Below are positions 23,901 through 33,800 of a stretch of DNA of 64,000 nt, piece after piece. Both the position numbers and the translations under genes were made by a program. The first letter of the stretch is position 1; each line of letters opens with the position of its first letter. The notes under the pieces were generated by a model. The model worked only from the letters and a program-made list of their open reading frames with translations. It made no database searches and was not told the DNA's origin. Source of the stretch: Branchiostoma lanceolatum (lineage: Eukaryota; Chordata; Leptocardii; Amphioxiformes; Branchiostomatidae); assembly GCF_035083965.1 (NCBI RefSeq), contig NC_089732.1:6511383-6575382 (forward strand). The letters run 5' to 3'.

Positions 23901-25574
23901 AAATAAAATTACTCCATTCAGGCTAAGTGCAACATCATATTCACTCTTTCTACAACAACATTTTAAATACATGTGTATTCGCAACCTGGAATTGTCTGCG
24001 TTAGAAAATACATATAGAGCAATTCAACTAAAAAGAACTCTTTTGGTTTTGGTTTTTTCATGTTTGCACGGTGCAGTCTTATGGTTATGCATACAAACAC
24101 CTCTTAATTAGTCTGGGCCTCATACTAGAGATGTAAGGATGAAAATATATTCATAACAAACTAGCTTTTTGAAATGTACAGTTGAAAAGTTGAAACAGAT
24201 TTTGGATCACAGAACCACTGAAGCCTTGAAAGGGTGAGAGAATGATCAAATTATCCATACAAATAAGGAAATAAAAGGCTTGGGCATCCATATACTAGTA
24301 GCTCTGTCTGAGTTGGCAAGAGTTTTGTTTTAAACATTAGAAGGTAGACCAATCACAGATTGCCACAACTGCCTGAAGTCTGTGGCAGTTTAAGATGATA
24401 TACTGGCTCCTGACACTGCACATGTGGAGGGATAAAACATATGGCCATGGATCAATGAGCTCTAGGTTATAGGGGACCTCCTTAACATGGACACAGAAAT
24501 TATTTTTTTTTTAGCAGTTCCTTTGCTTGTATCACTGTCTGAAATGTTATAGAAATGACATACAGCTTTGAATGATATCAGGGACATTATAGTCCTTGAT
24601 GATATATACAAATTTTTGGTATGAAGTACAAAAGTATAAAGTTCCATAAGAACTAGTGGAGGTTGATCCCCGCTGTTACACTTTAATACCATATCATAAT
24701 ATATTATAAACCATAACAGTGCAATTCAAGTGCCACTTACTGACCAATCTAACTGGTCCTGACCTTTTAGTCTAGTGGTTAGTGCTTGAACCACACAGTT
24801 ACATAACGTTATATAAGTGTAGGAAGGTGACTGAAGGTGGTGAAAAGCTCACAACAATTGAATTTTTGATTGTCTAGCTTTTGGTCAAAGATTTAGGAAA
24901 CAATAATTTCATATTGATACTTCACTGTCTAAAAGAACATCTAGATATCAGGTTTAGCAGTGAAATCTGTCTCTTTGAATTTCTATCAACCAGACACCAA
25001 ATGGGGGTAAAAACACGTGCAGTTTGGTAGGGCCGCCCCCCTTTAAGAAGGTAACCAATCACGGCTCTCCACATAAAGGCCTCGGACTTGGACGGATCAC
25101 AAACCCCAACACCGCTACAACCGGGCATCTTATCGGTCTACAGACCATTTCCTATCTTCCTTTGTTTTCTCAAAAACAAAGGAAGGCATAGTAGAGAAAA
25201 TCAAGTCTTACTTGGACGGAATAAAACAAAGCATCATCAAATCACAGGTCAACTGCAGGTTGAGATATGATCAGAGCGCATTACAGATGCAGATGACCAC
25301 ACAACAATAATCTTTGCAATGTGCATAGCAAGCATAACGACCCCAAAACGATTTTCTTTTAGTTGTAAAATACAAGAGTAGACCTTAAGCATTCAGAAGT
25401 CCACAAGATCCCCGGAAACATAATAATAATCCGATCACCTTCACACTTGGTGGGCAGTCTATCGGGCCCGTCCAAAGGACCGTGGGCTGTCACCTCCGTC
25501 CCTCGGTGGGTCAGCAGCACTAGCACCGAAAGGACGAACAGCAACGCCTCGGCGCCCCTCTGATGACGTGCCAT
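20993..25574 (-). CDS. CNPY3/CNPY4: Canopy 3/4-like ER chaperone (6 coding exons)
   Basis: Exons (5' to 3') 25574-25439, 22747-22621, 22511-22361, 22117-22049, 21860-21740 and 21222-20993 join to 277 residues, the size of human CNPY3 (about 278). Canopy 3/4 proteins are saposin-like ER proteins that help fold or deliver cell-surface receptors; CNPY3 (PRAT4A) serves Toll-like receptors. An N-terminal hydrophobic signal peptide spans about residues 9-30. The conserved core has [40 protein letters not shown] and the paired cysteines, including C44/C47. The C-terminal tail is Lys-rich (about residues 221-235), then acidic, and ends in SGEL, reminiscent of an ER-retention tetrapeptide. The ATG at 25574 is the first in frame. 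Intron 1 (2.7 kb) contains repeats. The protein is equally close to CNPY3 and CNPY4 by eye. Confidence 0.93.
22220..22308. mobile_element. MITE-like element copy in a canopy intron
   Basis: A copy in the orientation opposite to that at 18410: ACTGACGAAAGATA...GCTGTCTGAAACATCTGAC...CAGTTGCTTGAGTAACTG, then TTTTTGGCG. It is non-coding and probably truncated at its left end. Confidence 0.6.
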
Positions 25575-26224
25575 GTGTCTGACACCTTTGATATTGCACC
25601 TTTTTATGAAACAATAGCCAAAATCGGTGGAGAAATAGGAGGAAATGCTACGAGTGGTATTGTTCTCACATCGAATCAGGAAGTGTTCCTCCAAAGAGTC
25701 TGGAGGGTTCCCGAATAGTCCATTATGAATCTGTGGGGTCCAACCTTAGATGGTGAGAAATATGATTGTGACATCAAAACGATTTAGATTGTCAAAATAA
25801 AGTCACAGTTATCAAATCTACATCTTAATTTTCAAATATCATTATTTCAACATATGAGATGCCTTATTATCTGTGAAAACTACATGAAAACTGTGTCCTA
25901 AATTGAGTGGTTTCGTCCATCCCGTCATCCTCTTTCAACTCAAGGGTCAAATGTGGGTCACCATATGTGGTCCACCTCGCAAAGACTCAAAAGGTGCAGT
26001 ATGGACTGTATTCAATGAGGTTTTATCAAGCTCCTTGTAACTACCAAATGTAAAGCTCAGTTCCTTTGTCCCTCCAGCTTCAGAAAACATTATAGCTCTC
26101 TGAGGGAATGCTGCTAAGGGTAAAGTTTTATGGACCGAAGACTCTACTCTAACGGTAACGTTACTCTACTCTACTCAACCTCCTTGCTCTACTCTACTCT
26201 TATGACGAGTGACAAAATGAAGTG
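25575..26224. promoter_or_regulatory. Divergent interval between the canopy gene and IDO
   Basis: About 650 bp lie between two start codons that face away from each other. Pentamer repeats of CTCTA occupy about 26148-26200, just upstream of the IDO start, probably within its 5' UTR. No clear TATA box is seen. Shared promoter function is inferred from spacing alone. Confidence 0.45.
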
Positions 26225-26225
26225 A
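26202..26225 (+). promoter_or_regulatory. Seven-codon upstream ORF overlapping the IDO start codon
   Basis: ATG at 26202 opens a frame of seven sense codons that ends in TGA at 26223-26225. The A of that TGA is the first base of the proposed IDO ATG (TGATG). Such overlap can allow termination-reinitiation or reduce translation. Whether the transcript includes position 26202 is not known. Confidence 0.55.
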
Positions 26226-29200
26226 TGGGTGGAATGGAGAGTAGCACAATTCCCCGACTGTCAGACTTCCATCTGTCTGAGGACCGGGGATTCTTGTCGG
26301 CAGAAGATCCACTGGTAAGTTCTGGTCTTGACATATCTTTAGATCTCCAAGGAGTTTAAATATTTGGAAGGAAGTGTCATAGTTGCATCTTGCACAGTTT
26401 TATGACACGTAAGATTGAAGCATACTGAGTAGTGTCCGGATCCAGAAATTTTAATTGGGACTGGTAGAAAACGTCCCATTCCCACATCTGCTTGGAGATT
26501 GTTACCGTACTCGACAGAACATTATATATAGCCTACACATCAGTCCTGTTAAACATTATATGGCATCATGTATCTTTTTCCGCTCTGCAGGAATTTCTCC
26601 CTCCATACTTCAGTCCCTGGGTAGATTTGGCCAGGGATACGCCCAAGCTACTGGAGACAAAACAGCTGAGAGAGCGTGTGCACAAGGTGTGTAATGAGAG
26701 GAGCCATCATATGCAACTTCCAAAAATGTTGGATCGATACAGTTTCAACAAGTAAAGGAATTTAGAGTTTGATGCCTCATTGAAAAAAGAAGAAAAATTT
26801 TTTGCTCCGCTTCTGATGGTCTTAGGATGAAGTGCCATAAAATCTAAGAAAATTGTAACTTTTCTTAAATCCTGCCTTTTCTCAAAGCCTGCTAACCCCA
26901 ACAAAATGTACAGAGGTCTTTCTCCTGTGTCCTTTATGTGCCATATGGTCTCTGTCCTGTTCAGCTTCCACTCCTCAACCACACCCGGTTACGGGGTCAG
27001 CAGGAGTGGTACCTGGCCCGTGTGGTACTGAGCATGATCGGCCATGCCTACGTGTGGCAGGAGGGGGAGGCAGGTGTGCCAGACTACCTCCCCCGCAGCG
27101 TCGCCGTTCCGTGGTACCGTGTGTCCGAACACCTGGGAGTCCCACCAATCATCTCGCACCACTGTGCCAGCTTGGTCAACTGGAAGAAGAAGGATCCCAA
27201 TGGACCGCTGGAGCTGGACAATCTTCAGCTGCTCTTCTGCATCACCTGCCCTAGAGACTTTGCATGGTTTTTCTTGATACCCATTCAAATTGAGATGCAC
27301 TTTACCCCAGCTTTGCCTCTACTTGTGCAGGTAGGTTTTTTCTTTCTCAGCCGTGCGATGGTGTTAAAGTTAAAGTACCTTCCCGCACCAGATGTTGCAT
27401 AGGGCAGGGGATCGAACTCACGACCTACCGTTTGCAGGGCAAACACTCTGCCCACTAGGCCATTGCTCCGGTCTTAGTGATACAAATACATAGACAATCT
27501 TTAAAGGGCATTTCATCTCTCCAGCAAATTTCTAAAAAGTGTGGTACATCATTCAATGTTATATTTTCATCTCCTGTATTCACATATTCTACTACGGTAC
27601 ATTGTAATCAAGATATTTCTTTCTTTAACCTTAGGCACAGGAAGGGGTATTGGAAGGCAATTCCAAGTTGACCAAGGATGCCCTCACTGCCATGACACCG
27701 GTACTGAACAAAATGAAGCAGACGTTAGGGAGGATGAAGGAACAGTGTGACCCGGAAGTGTTTTATAACCAGTTCAGGTACTTCCTGTCAGGCTGGAAGG
27801 ACAACCCGGCCCTCCCCCATGGGCTGATCTACGAGGGTGTGAGTGACAAGCCGTTCCAGTTTTCTGGGGGAAGTGCAGCCCAAGTTGCAACAGTACAATG
27901 TCTTGATGAGTTTCTGGGAATCAGACATGATGACAGACCAGGTAAGACTGTTTGGTTTGTTTTATTTTTCACTAAGTTGTAATTCTGCTGTACACTTGAC
28001 ATGAATATATAGTACAACATGGTGTATTCCGTATTGCCTGAGGTACTGGCCCGACAGCAGGACGTATCGCCCAGCGGCTGAACTACTTCGTTCCTGCTGT
28101 CTCTCTTGGTGCTCTTTGCAGGCACCTCATTTCACAGAGTCTTCTTTCCTGTGCTCTATTTAGGGTGCAGGTCTGACACTGGAATGCTATGCAAAAGTAC
28201 AGTATCAACATTACATTGTGTTCTTGTGACACATTTATCTGTGAAGAGACTAAGATGTATCTTGTAGTCAAACAAGGGAACCCGAGTTCAAACCTGGCTT
28301 ACCCCCAGACATGTCTGGACATGTGCCCAGATGTTGTGCCCTTGGGATAGGCGCTTAACACAAATTTCCTCACTTCACTCAGGTGTAAATGAGTACCTGG
28401 CTTCGGTTAGGGACGTCTCTCGGATAGGACGTTAAATGGAGGTCCCATGTTTGGGGAGAGCAACACCCCGCGCATATTAAAGAACCCACCACACCTTTCG
28501 AAAAAAGTAGGGGCATGCCCCGGTTTGCGATGGTCCAAACCTTACAGTCTGGGGTGGGTTGACATCTTGAAAAGGTGATAGTCACCTGTTATGTCAATCC
28601 TTCCACAAATGACATAAATCTAAAAAAATAAATGATGTCATAAAGGACATTTTACAGGTTAACTTTAATAAGCAGTATTGTAGTTGTAACCAATAACTAA
28701 TTAACTCTAACCTTTACCCTGCAGGTGCCTTCCTTATGAGAATGAGGGACTACATGCTACCTGATCACAGGAACTTCATAGCTGCTGTGGGCAAGGGTCC
28801 GTCTGTGCGCAACTTTGTGTCCAACTCTGATGATCAGGAGTTGAGGACAGCGTATAATACCTGTGTGTCCTTGCTCAGGGACTTCCGCTCATTGCATATA
28901 AGGATCATCGCAAGGTAGCATGTCATATTTGGAATTTTTCTATAATCATTGTTGCTTAAAAGTATGTTTTCTGTCATGCTAGGTTCATGACAATATTAAA
29001 GTAAGATAACTTTGCAAAGGAAAAATCTGTAATGTCAAATGTTGTGTCTGTTGTAGCTTCTGTGAAAATTCCCCTCCACTAATTGTTGACAATTAAATGT
29101 TACAGCTATCCTGTCATATTTTTTCTGTTCTTGGTAATGATTTCTGTCATGCTAGGTTCATGACAGTATAAAAGTAGATTTGCAAAGAAAAAAATCTCTA

Positions 29201-29717
29201 ATGTCAAATGTTGTACCTATTGTATCTTCTGTGAAAATTTCTCTTCCACTATTTTTTGACAATCAAATGCGTTGCCCAACAGCTACGTGATCATCCCTTC
29301 AAAGAGGGCCAAGGGGCATAAGGTGGAAGGATTAGCAAATGTTGGTACAGGCGGAACAGGTACTAACCCTCAAACCTCATACATACTAACACAAATTTTC
29401 AAAAAATTTACCAACATCAAATTTACATAAAAAAGGTAAAGCGGTCAAACTTCAGACTGAGGTCGAAGCATGACGCTTTTTCGTTAGCCAATAGTGCAAT
29501 GGGGCTTTGCTACGGCTCACATATTTTTATAGATTAAAGTAGACCTGTACTATTTTTGCAAAAGGACTTAGATGTTTATCTGTACTCAACAGGTATCATG
29601 TCGTTCTTGAAGAGTGTTCGAGACACCACGGCTGCTGCTCTACTGCCCGATGTGTCTGGCCCGACTGGAAACCAACACAGGGGGAAGGAACCAATTATCC
29701 CATCATCTGTGAATTGA
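26225..29717 (+). CDS. IDO: Indoleamine 2,3-dioxygenase (7 exons)
   Basis: Haem enzyme of tryptophan catabolism, which opens the indole ring to N-formylkynurenine in the cytosol. Exons 26225-26314, 26591-26686, 26965-27330, 27635-27941, 28725-28914, 29283-29359 and 29593-29717 join in frame to 416 residues. Family hallmarks include NWKKKDPNG, LSGWKDNP, FSGGSAAQ and LPDHRNF. The haem-ligand His corresponds to His344 (RSLHIRII), and Phe227/Arg232 match human IDO1 Phe226/Arg231. Several other pocket residues differ from human IDO1 (from memory): positions 126, 129, 130, 167 and 227 read His, Ala, Ser, Pro and Tyr. The second in-frame ATG (26234) is an alternative start three codons in. A short uORF overlaps the first ATG. 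Tandem duplications flank exons 5 to 7. IDO versus IDO-like paralogue cannot be decided here. Confidence 0.95.
27404..27476 (-). repeat. tRNA-derived SINE head in an IDO intron
   Basis: Read on the minus strand, GGAGCAATGGCCTAGTGGGC resembles an RNA polymerase III A box and GAGTTCGATCCCC a B box, spaced as in a tRNA. No full cloverleaf gene is supported. It is a fragment of a tRNA-derived SINE. Confidence 0.6.
28277..28520 (+). repeat. SINE-like dispersed repeat in an IDO intron
   Basis: B-box-like GAGTTCAAACC is followed by a body (TTGTGCCCTTGGGATAGGC, TTAGGGACGTCTCTCGGATA, AAAGAACCCACCACAC) that recurs in reverse at 41770-42040. The element looks 5'-truncated here. Confidence 0.65.
28920..29282. 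repeat. Tandem duplication filling IDO intron 5
   Basis: Two direct copies of about 170-190 bp, roughly 28920-29109 and 29110-29282. Both contain TTCTGTCATGCTAGGTTCAT, AATGTCAAATGTTGT and CTTCTGTGAAAATT in the same order, with scattered substitutions. Together they fill the intron between exons 5 and 6. Confidence 0.8.
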
Positions 29718-30165
29718 TAGTGCCATAGGTTGTTGATACAAATGTTTAACTGATGGTCTTTTTAAAAATAGAATGTATATTTTTCACGGTAATTATGAAG
29801 ACTTAATGAAGGGAAGACGCTGGATGTGTCTGGCACCTGACTGGGGGAAGGAACCAATTATCCCATCATATGGCCGTTCCAGTCTTCAATTGTTGAATTA
29901 AATTTATATAACTGATGGTCTTCGTAAAAAAAGAATGCATATTTTTCATAATAATTATGAAGAGATTATCTAAAAATCTTATATTTAATTTATACATGGT
30001 GGTGGATTTTATGTAAACTACCTTTTAAATTATCAAGTGTAAATTACTTTGCTCTAATTTTAATGAAGAGATTATCTAAAAATCTAATATTAAATTCATA
30101 CATGGTGGTGGATTTTATGTAGACTACCTTTTAAATTATCAAGTGTAAATTACTCTAATTTTAAG
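29645..30165. repeat. Nested tandem duplications over the IDO 3' end
   Basis: The end of the last coding exon and its 3' UTR (from about 29645) are copied again from about 29817: GATGTGTCTGGC..., GGGGGAAGGAACCAATTATC and CTGATGGTCTT recur in order. Further on, about 105 bp (29956-30058) are repeated at 30061-30165 (GAGATTATCTAAAAATCT, ATACATGGTGGTGGATTTTA). The copied coding fragment is downstream of the stop and non-functional. Confidence 0.8.
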
Positions 30166-30245
30166 GCTTAAGACAACAGTACAAGACAACGGTAAAAGAG
30201 ATGTTCTATCTTTAATACAAACTTTCAATCTGCTGTACATAACAT

Positions 30246-30251
30246 TTTATT
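30246..30251 (-). terminator. Candidate polyadenylation signal of IFT56 (distal end)
   Basis: Minus-strand AATAAA about 625 bases after the distal IFT56 stop. A plus-strand AATAAA at 30577-30582 could serve IDO; if both are used, the two 3' UTRs overlap by about 0.3 kb in antisense. Confidence 0.4.
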
Positions 30252-30875
30252 TACAGCCTGATTGTGACAGCATCAAGTCCTTTAGGTAAATTGTACAGAG
30301 TGCATTCAACAAAACTATGGAAGGGACCATTCAAATAGACCTTGATGATTGACTGAACATCAATATTTTGTTTTAATATCTGCAATACAATCCTTTGAAC
30401 ATTTTGTGGATTCAACTGTAAGATTGAAAAGGTAGTGAATTTACCCTACAAAAATTCCTATTTGCCAATTTGATGAAGAAAAAAGTAATTAACACACGCT
30501 TTTGATACCTTGGGGGTCTAGACTGACTTTTTCCAGTTTTGAGAATATCAATTCCTTTAATAGTTTTTAGAATACCAATAAAAGGTATGAGAAGAAGAGA
30601 TGATGACAAACTACATGTATGACCATACATGCACGATAAACTATTTTATATGCAAATATATACAACTTACAAGGCTCCTTTTGTTCTCCAATATGTAAAC
30701 CAAAACAAGAGACTGAGCCATACCGAAAAAAATTACTTCGTTTTGAGATCTTCACAAATTGTTCTTAAATTTGACAAAAAATCCCCCATGCCTTGGTATG
30801 ATAAAAATCTATTTCCTTCTTTTCTATACTTTAATTAAAACATTGTAGAAACAGGTGCCCAGGTTGGTTTGTGTT

Positions 30876-33800
30876 CTAGCTGAGCGATATCCTGTTGTCC
30901 TTGGCCCATTTCTTGATGGTTCTGGTGATGTACTCCACCTGTGGATTACTGGTGTTCCTCAGCAGCTGCACAATCTCTCGCACCGTGTCCCTGTAGCACA
31001 ACACATGCTGACCGTCAAACTGGGCGTACTCTCTCAATCAATTAAAAGCTACAAGAGCTTTGCCATACTAAGGCCACACCATTTTAATTTCTTGGTTAAC
31101 GGAATTTTAAAAAAAATATGCTAGATTGGAAAATCAACAGGAAAACAGAATCTCAGAGTAATGTTTGTACTTTGGTGCACACAATTTCAGGGAGTGAACA
31201 GGGTCAGGTACAAGTTTTCACCCCAGCCTTCTGTTTTCATGATTTTTTTGTTGCTAAAATTTAAAAAAAAATCTGTTAACCAAGAAATTAAATTGGTGTG
31301 GCCTAAGGACCACATTGTAGCCTGGTATCCAGGCCAGCTTACATCTGCTTCCCAACAGTAGCAACCATTGGGAAGTGGACCACAGCTGAGCAAGGCTGCA
31401 TACCAGGATACTATATGTATTTTTGTTGCAAATGAATTAATGTAAGAACACACATCAACAGAAAGGCAGAAAGGACAGGGTTGCTCCCATGTATTCTCCT
31501 ACGCAGAACCTTGCCCACGGCCTATACAATATACATATAAGGGGAGGCTCTGCTAAACCAAGCTGTCCACTTTTGTGGGCGTGGCCTCTTATCAGCTGTC
31601 AGCCAATCCATTTAGGCAATTCCCTGATTGGCTGACAGCAGTTTAGAGGCCACACCTACAAAAGTAGAAACCTCAGTTCAGTCGACAGAGCACTCCCCAA
31701 CATATACTACATAGATGATAGGCAAGGTTCTGCAAAGGAGAATGCTCTCATATAAGAATTACGTAAAGTCACTGGTACTAGTATTTCCCAGTCTTTTGAC
31801 TGTCCAATTTTTAAAGAGGAGTAGTGTGCTAGAAATTGAAAGAAGGAGGGAGAGGTTTAAGACATGTTGGTAGTGAGAGAAGTGACTCCGAGTGCTGGTA
31901 GTCCCAGTGTGCCATTCTGTGCTGAACCTGGCAAGCAGGATGACACGGGGACCAGGACACCGCACTACAACAGGAGAAGTCGGGAAGACTGAGGTTCTGT
32001 GGAAAAAGAGGATTCGAACCAGTGTCCTTCCATGTGCAGGAATCAAACTTGTGCTCAGGTCAGGCCAGCTACCACCTTTCACCTAACATTTGCTGCAGAA
32101 TATATTTGCTGCAATATCTGACAGTACCATTCATTTGGACACTCAGGTCTTTTAGAACAAGAAGACAGAAGACTTAATGTTACATCTACCATACCTACTC
32201 CAATAATGCACACATCATGGTTATCACGTTATGGTTAAAGATTATGCACTGAGTATGATTGTTTTCAAAATCTAATTGTGTGTATATGCTGATGCAGTTA
32301 GAAAAATGATCAATCATTATGGTGCGTTGATAAAGGTTAGACATCCACGTAAACAATACTAATATACAATTTAAACTCTACTACTGGATAAATTACAGAG
32401 ATTATTTCTGGACATTTCGGGTGACATTTATCACCCTTCTTCAGCGTCACTAGAATGAACTAGCAAAACTAATCAGTACTTACATACAGTAAACTAGAAA
32501 AGCCAGTAGTAGAGTTTAGATTGTAAATTAGAATCTGCTGTTATTGAGGAAGTGTGATTATTGGAGTAAATACGGTAGACCACACACCACTGCTCTCGGT
32601 CCTCAACCATCACTGACCTAGTAGAGCACACTGTTGTACAAACCACTCAGTACACAAGAGACTATTGCCCTACAAGTTAACATGACAGGATCACTTTGTG
32701 CAAAACGTGTTGTGCTAACCATCATGGAATGCCCAGCCGGTTGTCTTTTGCCCACTTCTTCATTGTCCGCACTATATACTCCACTTGCATATTAGACGTA
32801 TTGTGGAGTAATTGGATGATGTCCCGCAACGTTTCCCTAAAAACGCAAGGGAAACTTTATTGCACATGCCTGTCTTTCCTTGTCATTAAAGGCAGCCAAA
32901 GCATTATTAGGGCCCAAAATATGGAAATAAAAAACATGCTGAAATCTTTATGGTACTATTGGTAGTGACATTTACTAACACTATTTAGCACATTTGTGTA
33001 ATAACTTCATACTTTCAGCATTTTAAAATCGCGCAAAACGTGCTGTGCGATGATTCCCTTAGTTTTGGGAACCTACAAAAACCCCGGCGACGATTTTCAG
33101 TGAGTTCTTACATCACAACGACGTCATATTTTTGCATCATGGACGTCGCTATACATTGTGATAGTGTTGTTTGAACTAATCATGTAAAGAAATTACTAAA
33201 AAAAAATTTCTTTCAAAATCAGATTTTTGGGCCCTAATATTGCTTGGGTTTCCTTTAAGACCGAGAAACAATACGTTAAAGTTATTCCACCAGCTGCAAG
33301 CTGTAAGATGTTTCTTCTGGTGCAGTAGTGAAGCAGCAAACACACTCCAGTCATCGGCAGTGCCTCTGGCCATTGCACATGTCTTAAAAAAAGACTTCCA
33401 GCCATTTGTAACTTAAGGAAAAGCTCTGCAGAAGCTGAGTGTAAGGTTTACAAGAAGCTGCGAATCTCTGGTGTGAACTCTTAAGTTGTTTGACTCACCT
33501 TGGTTCCCGCCCCGCAATGATTTGTTGAAAGACACCAACACAAGCGCCCCGCTTGCCCTCCCAGTACTCAGGGTTCGGGTCCAGACGTTCCAGTACGTCA
33601 AACGCCTTTGCCGCATAATAGAACTGTCCCATCTGTGGCAAAAATAGCATTAACCTTTAGCAAACTGAAGTACTGAAGTAGCCGTTTGGCACCCCATTCT
33701 CTCTTGGCTACAGAGTTAGGCAGCAGGGAGAAGGTTAAGAATACATTTACACCTAACCCCTATTGACAAGAAACTGGGTCAACCTGTTTTACACTTTGTA

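Noticed and set aside
25575-25694. Upstream extension of the canopy coding frame
   Set aside because: The frame is open but has no ATG upstream of 25574, and the ATG there directly precedes a good signal peptide.
26989-27300. Overlapping frames on both strands over IDO exon 3
   Set aside because: Only the frame containing NWKKKDPNG joins in phase with neighbouring exons and matches the IDO family.
27404-27476. Possible tRNA gene on the minus strand
   Set aside because: A- and B-box-like sequences are present, but I could not form convincing acceptor and anticodon stems; it fits a SINE head.
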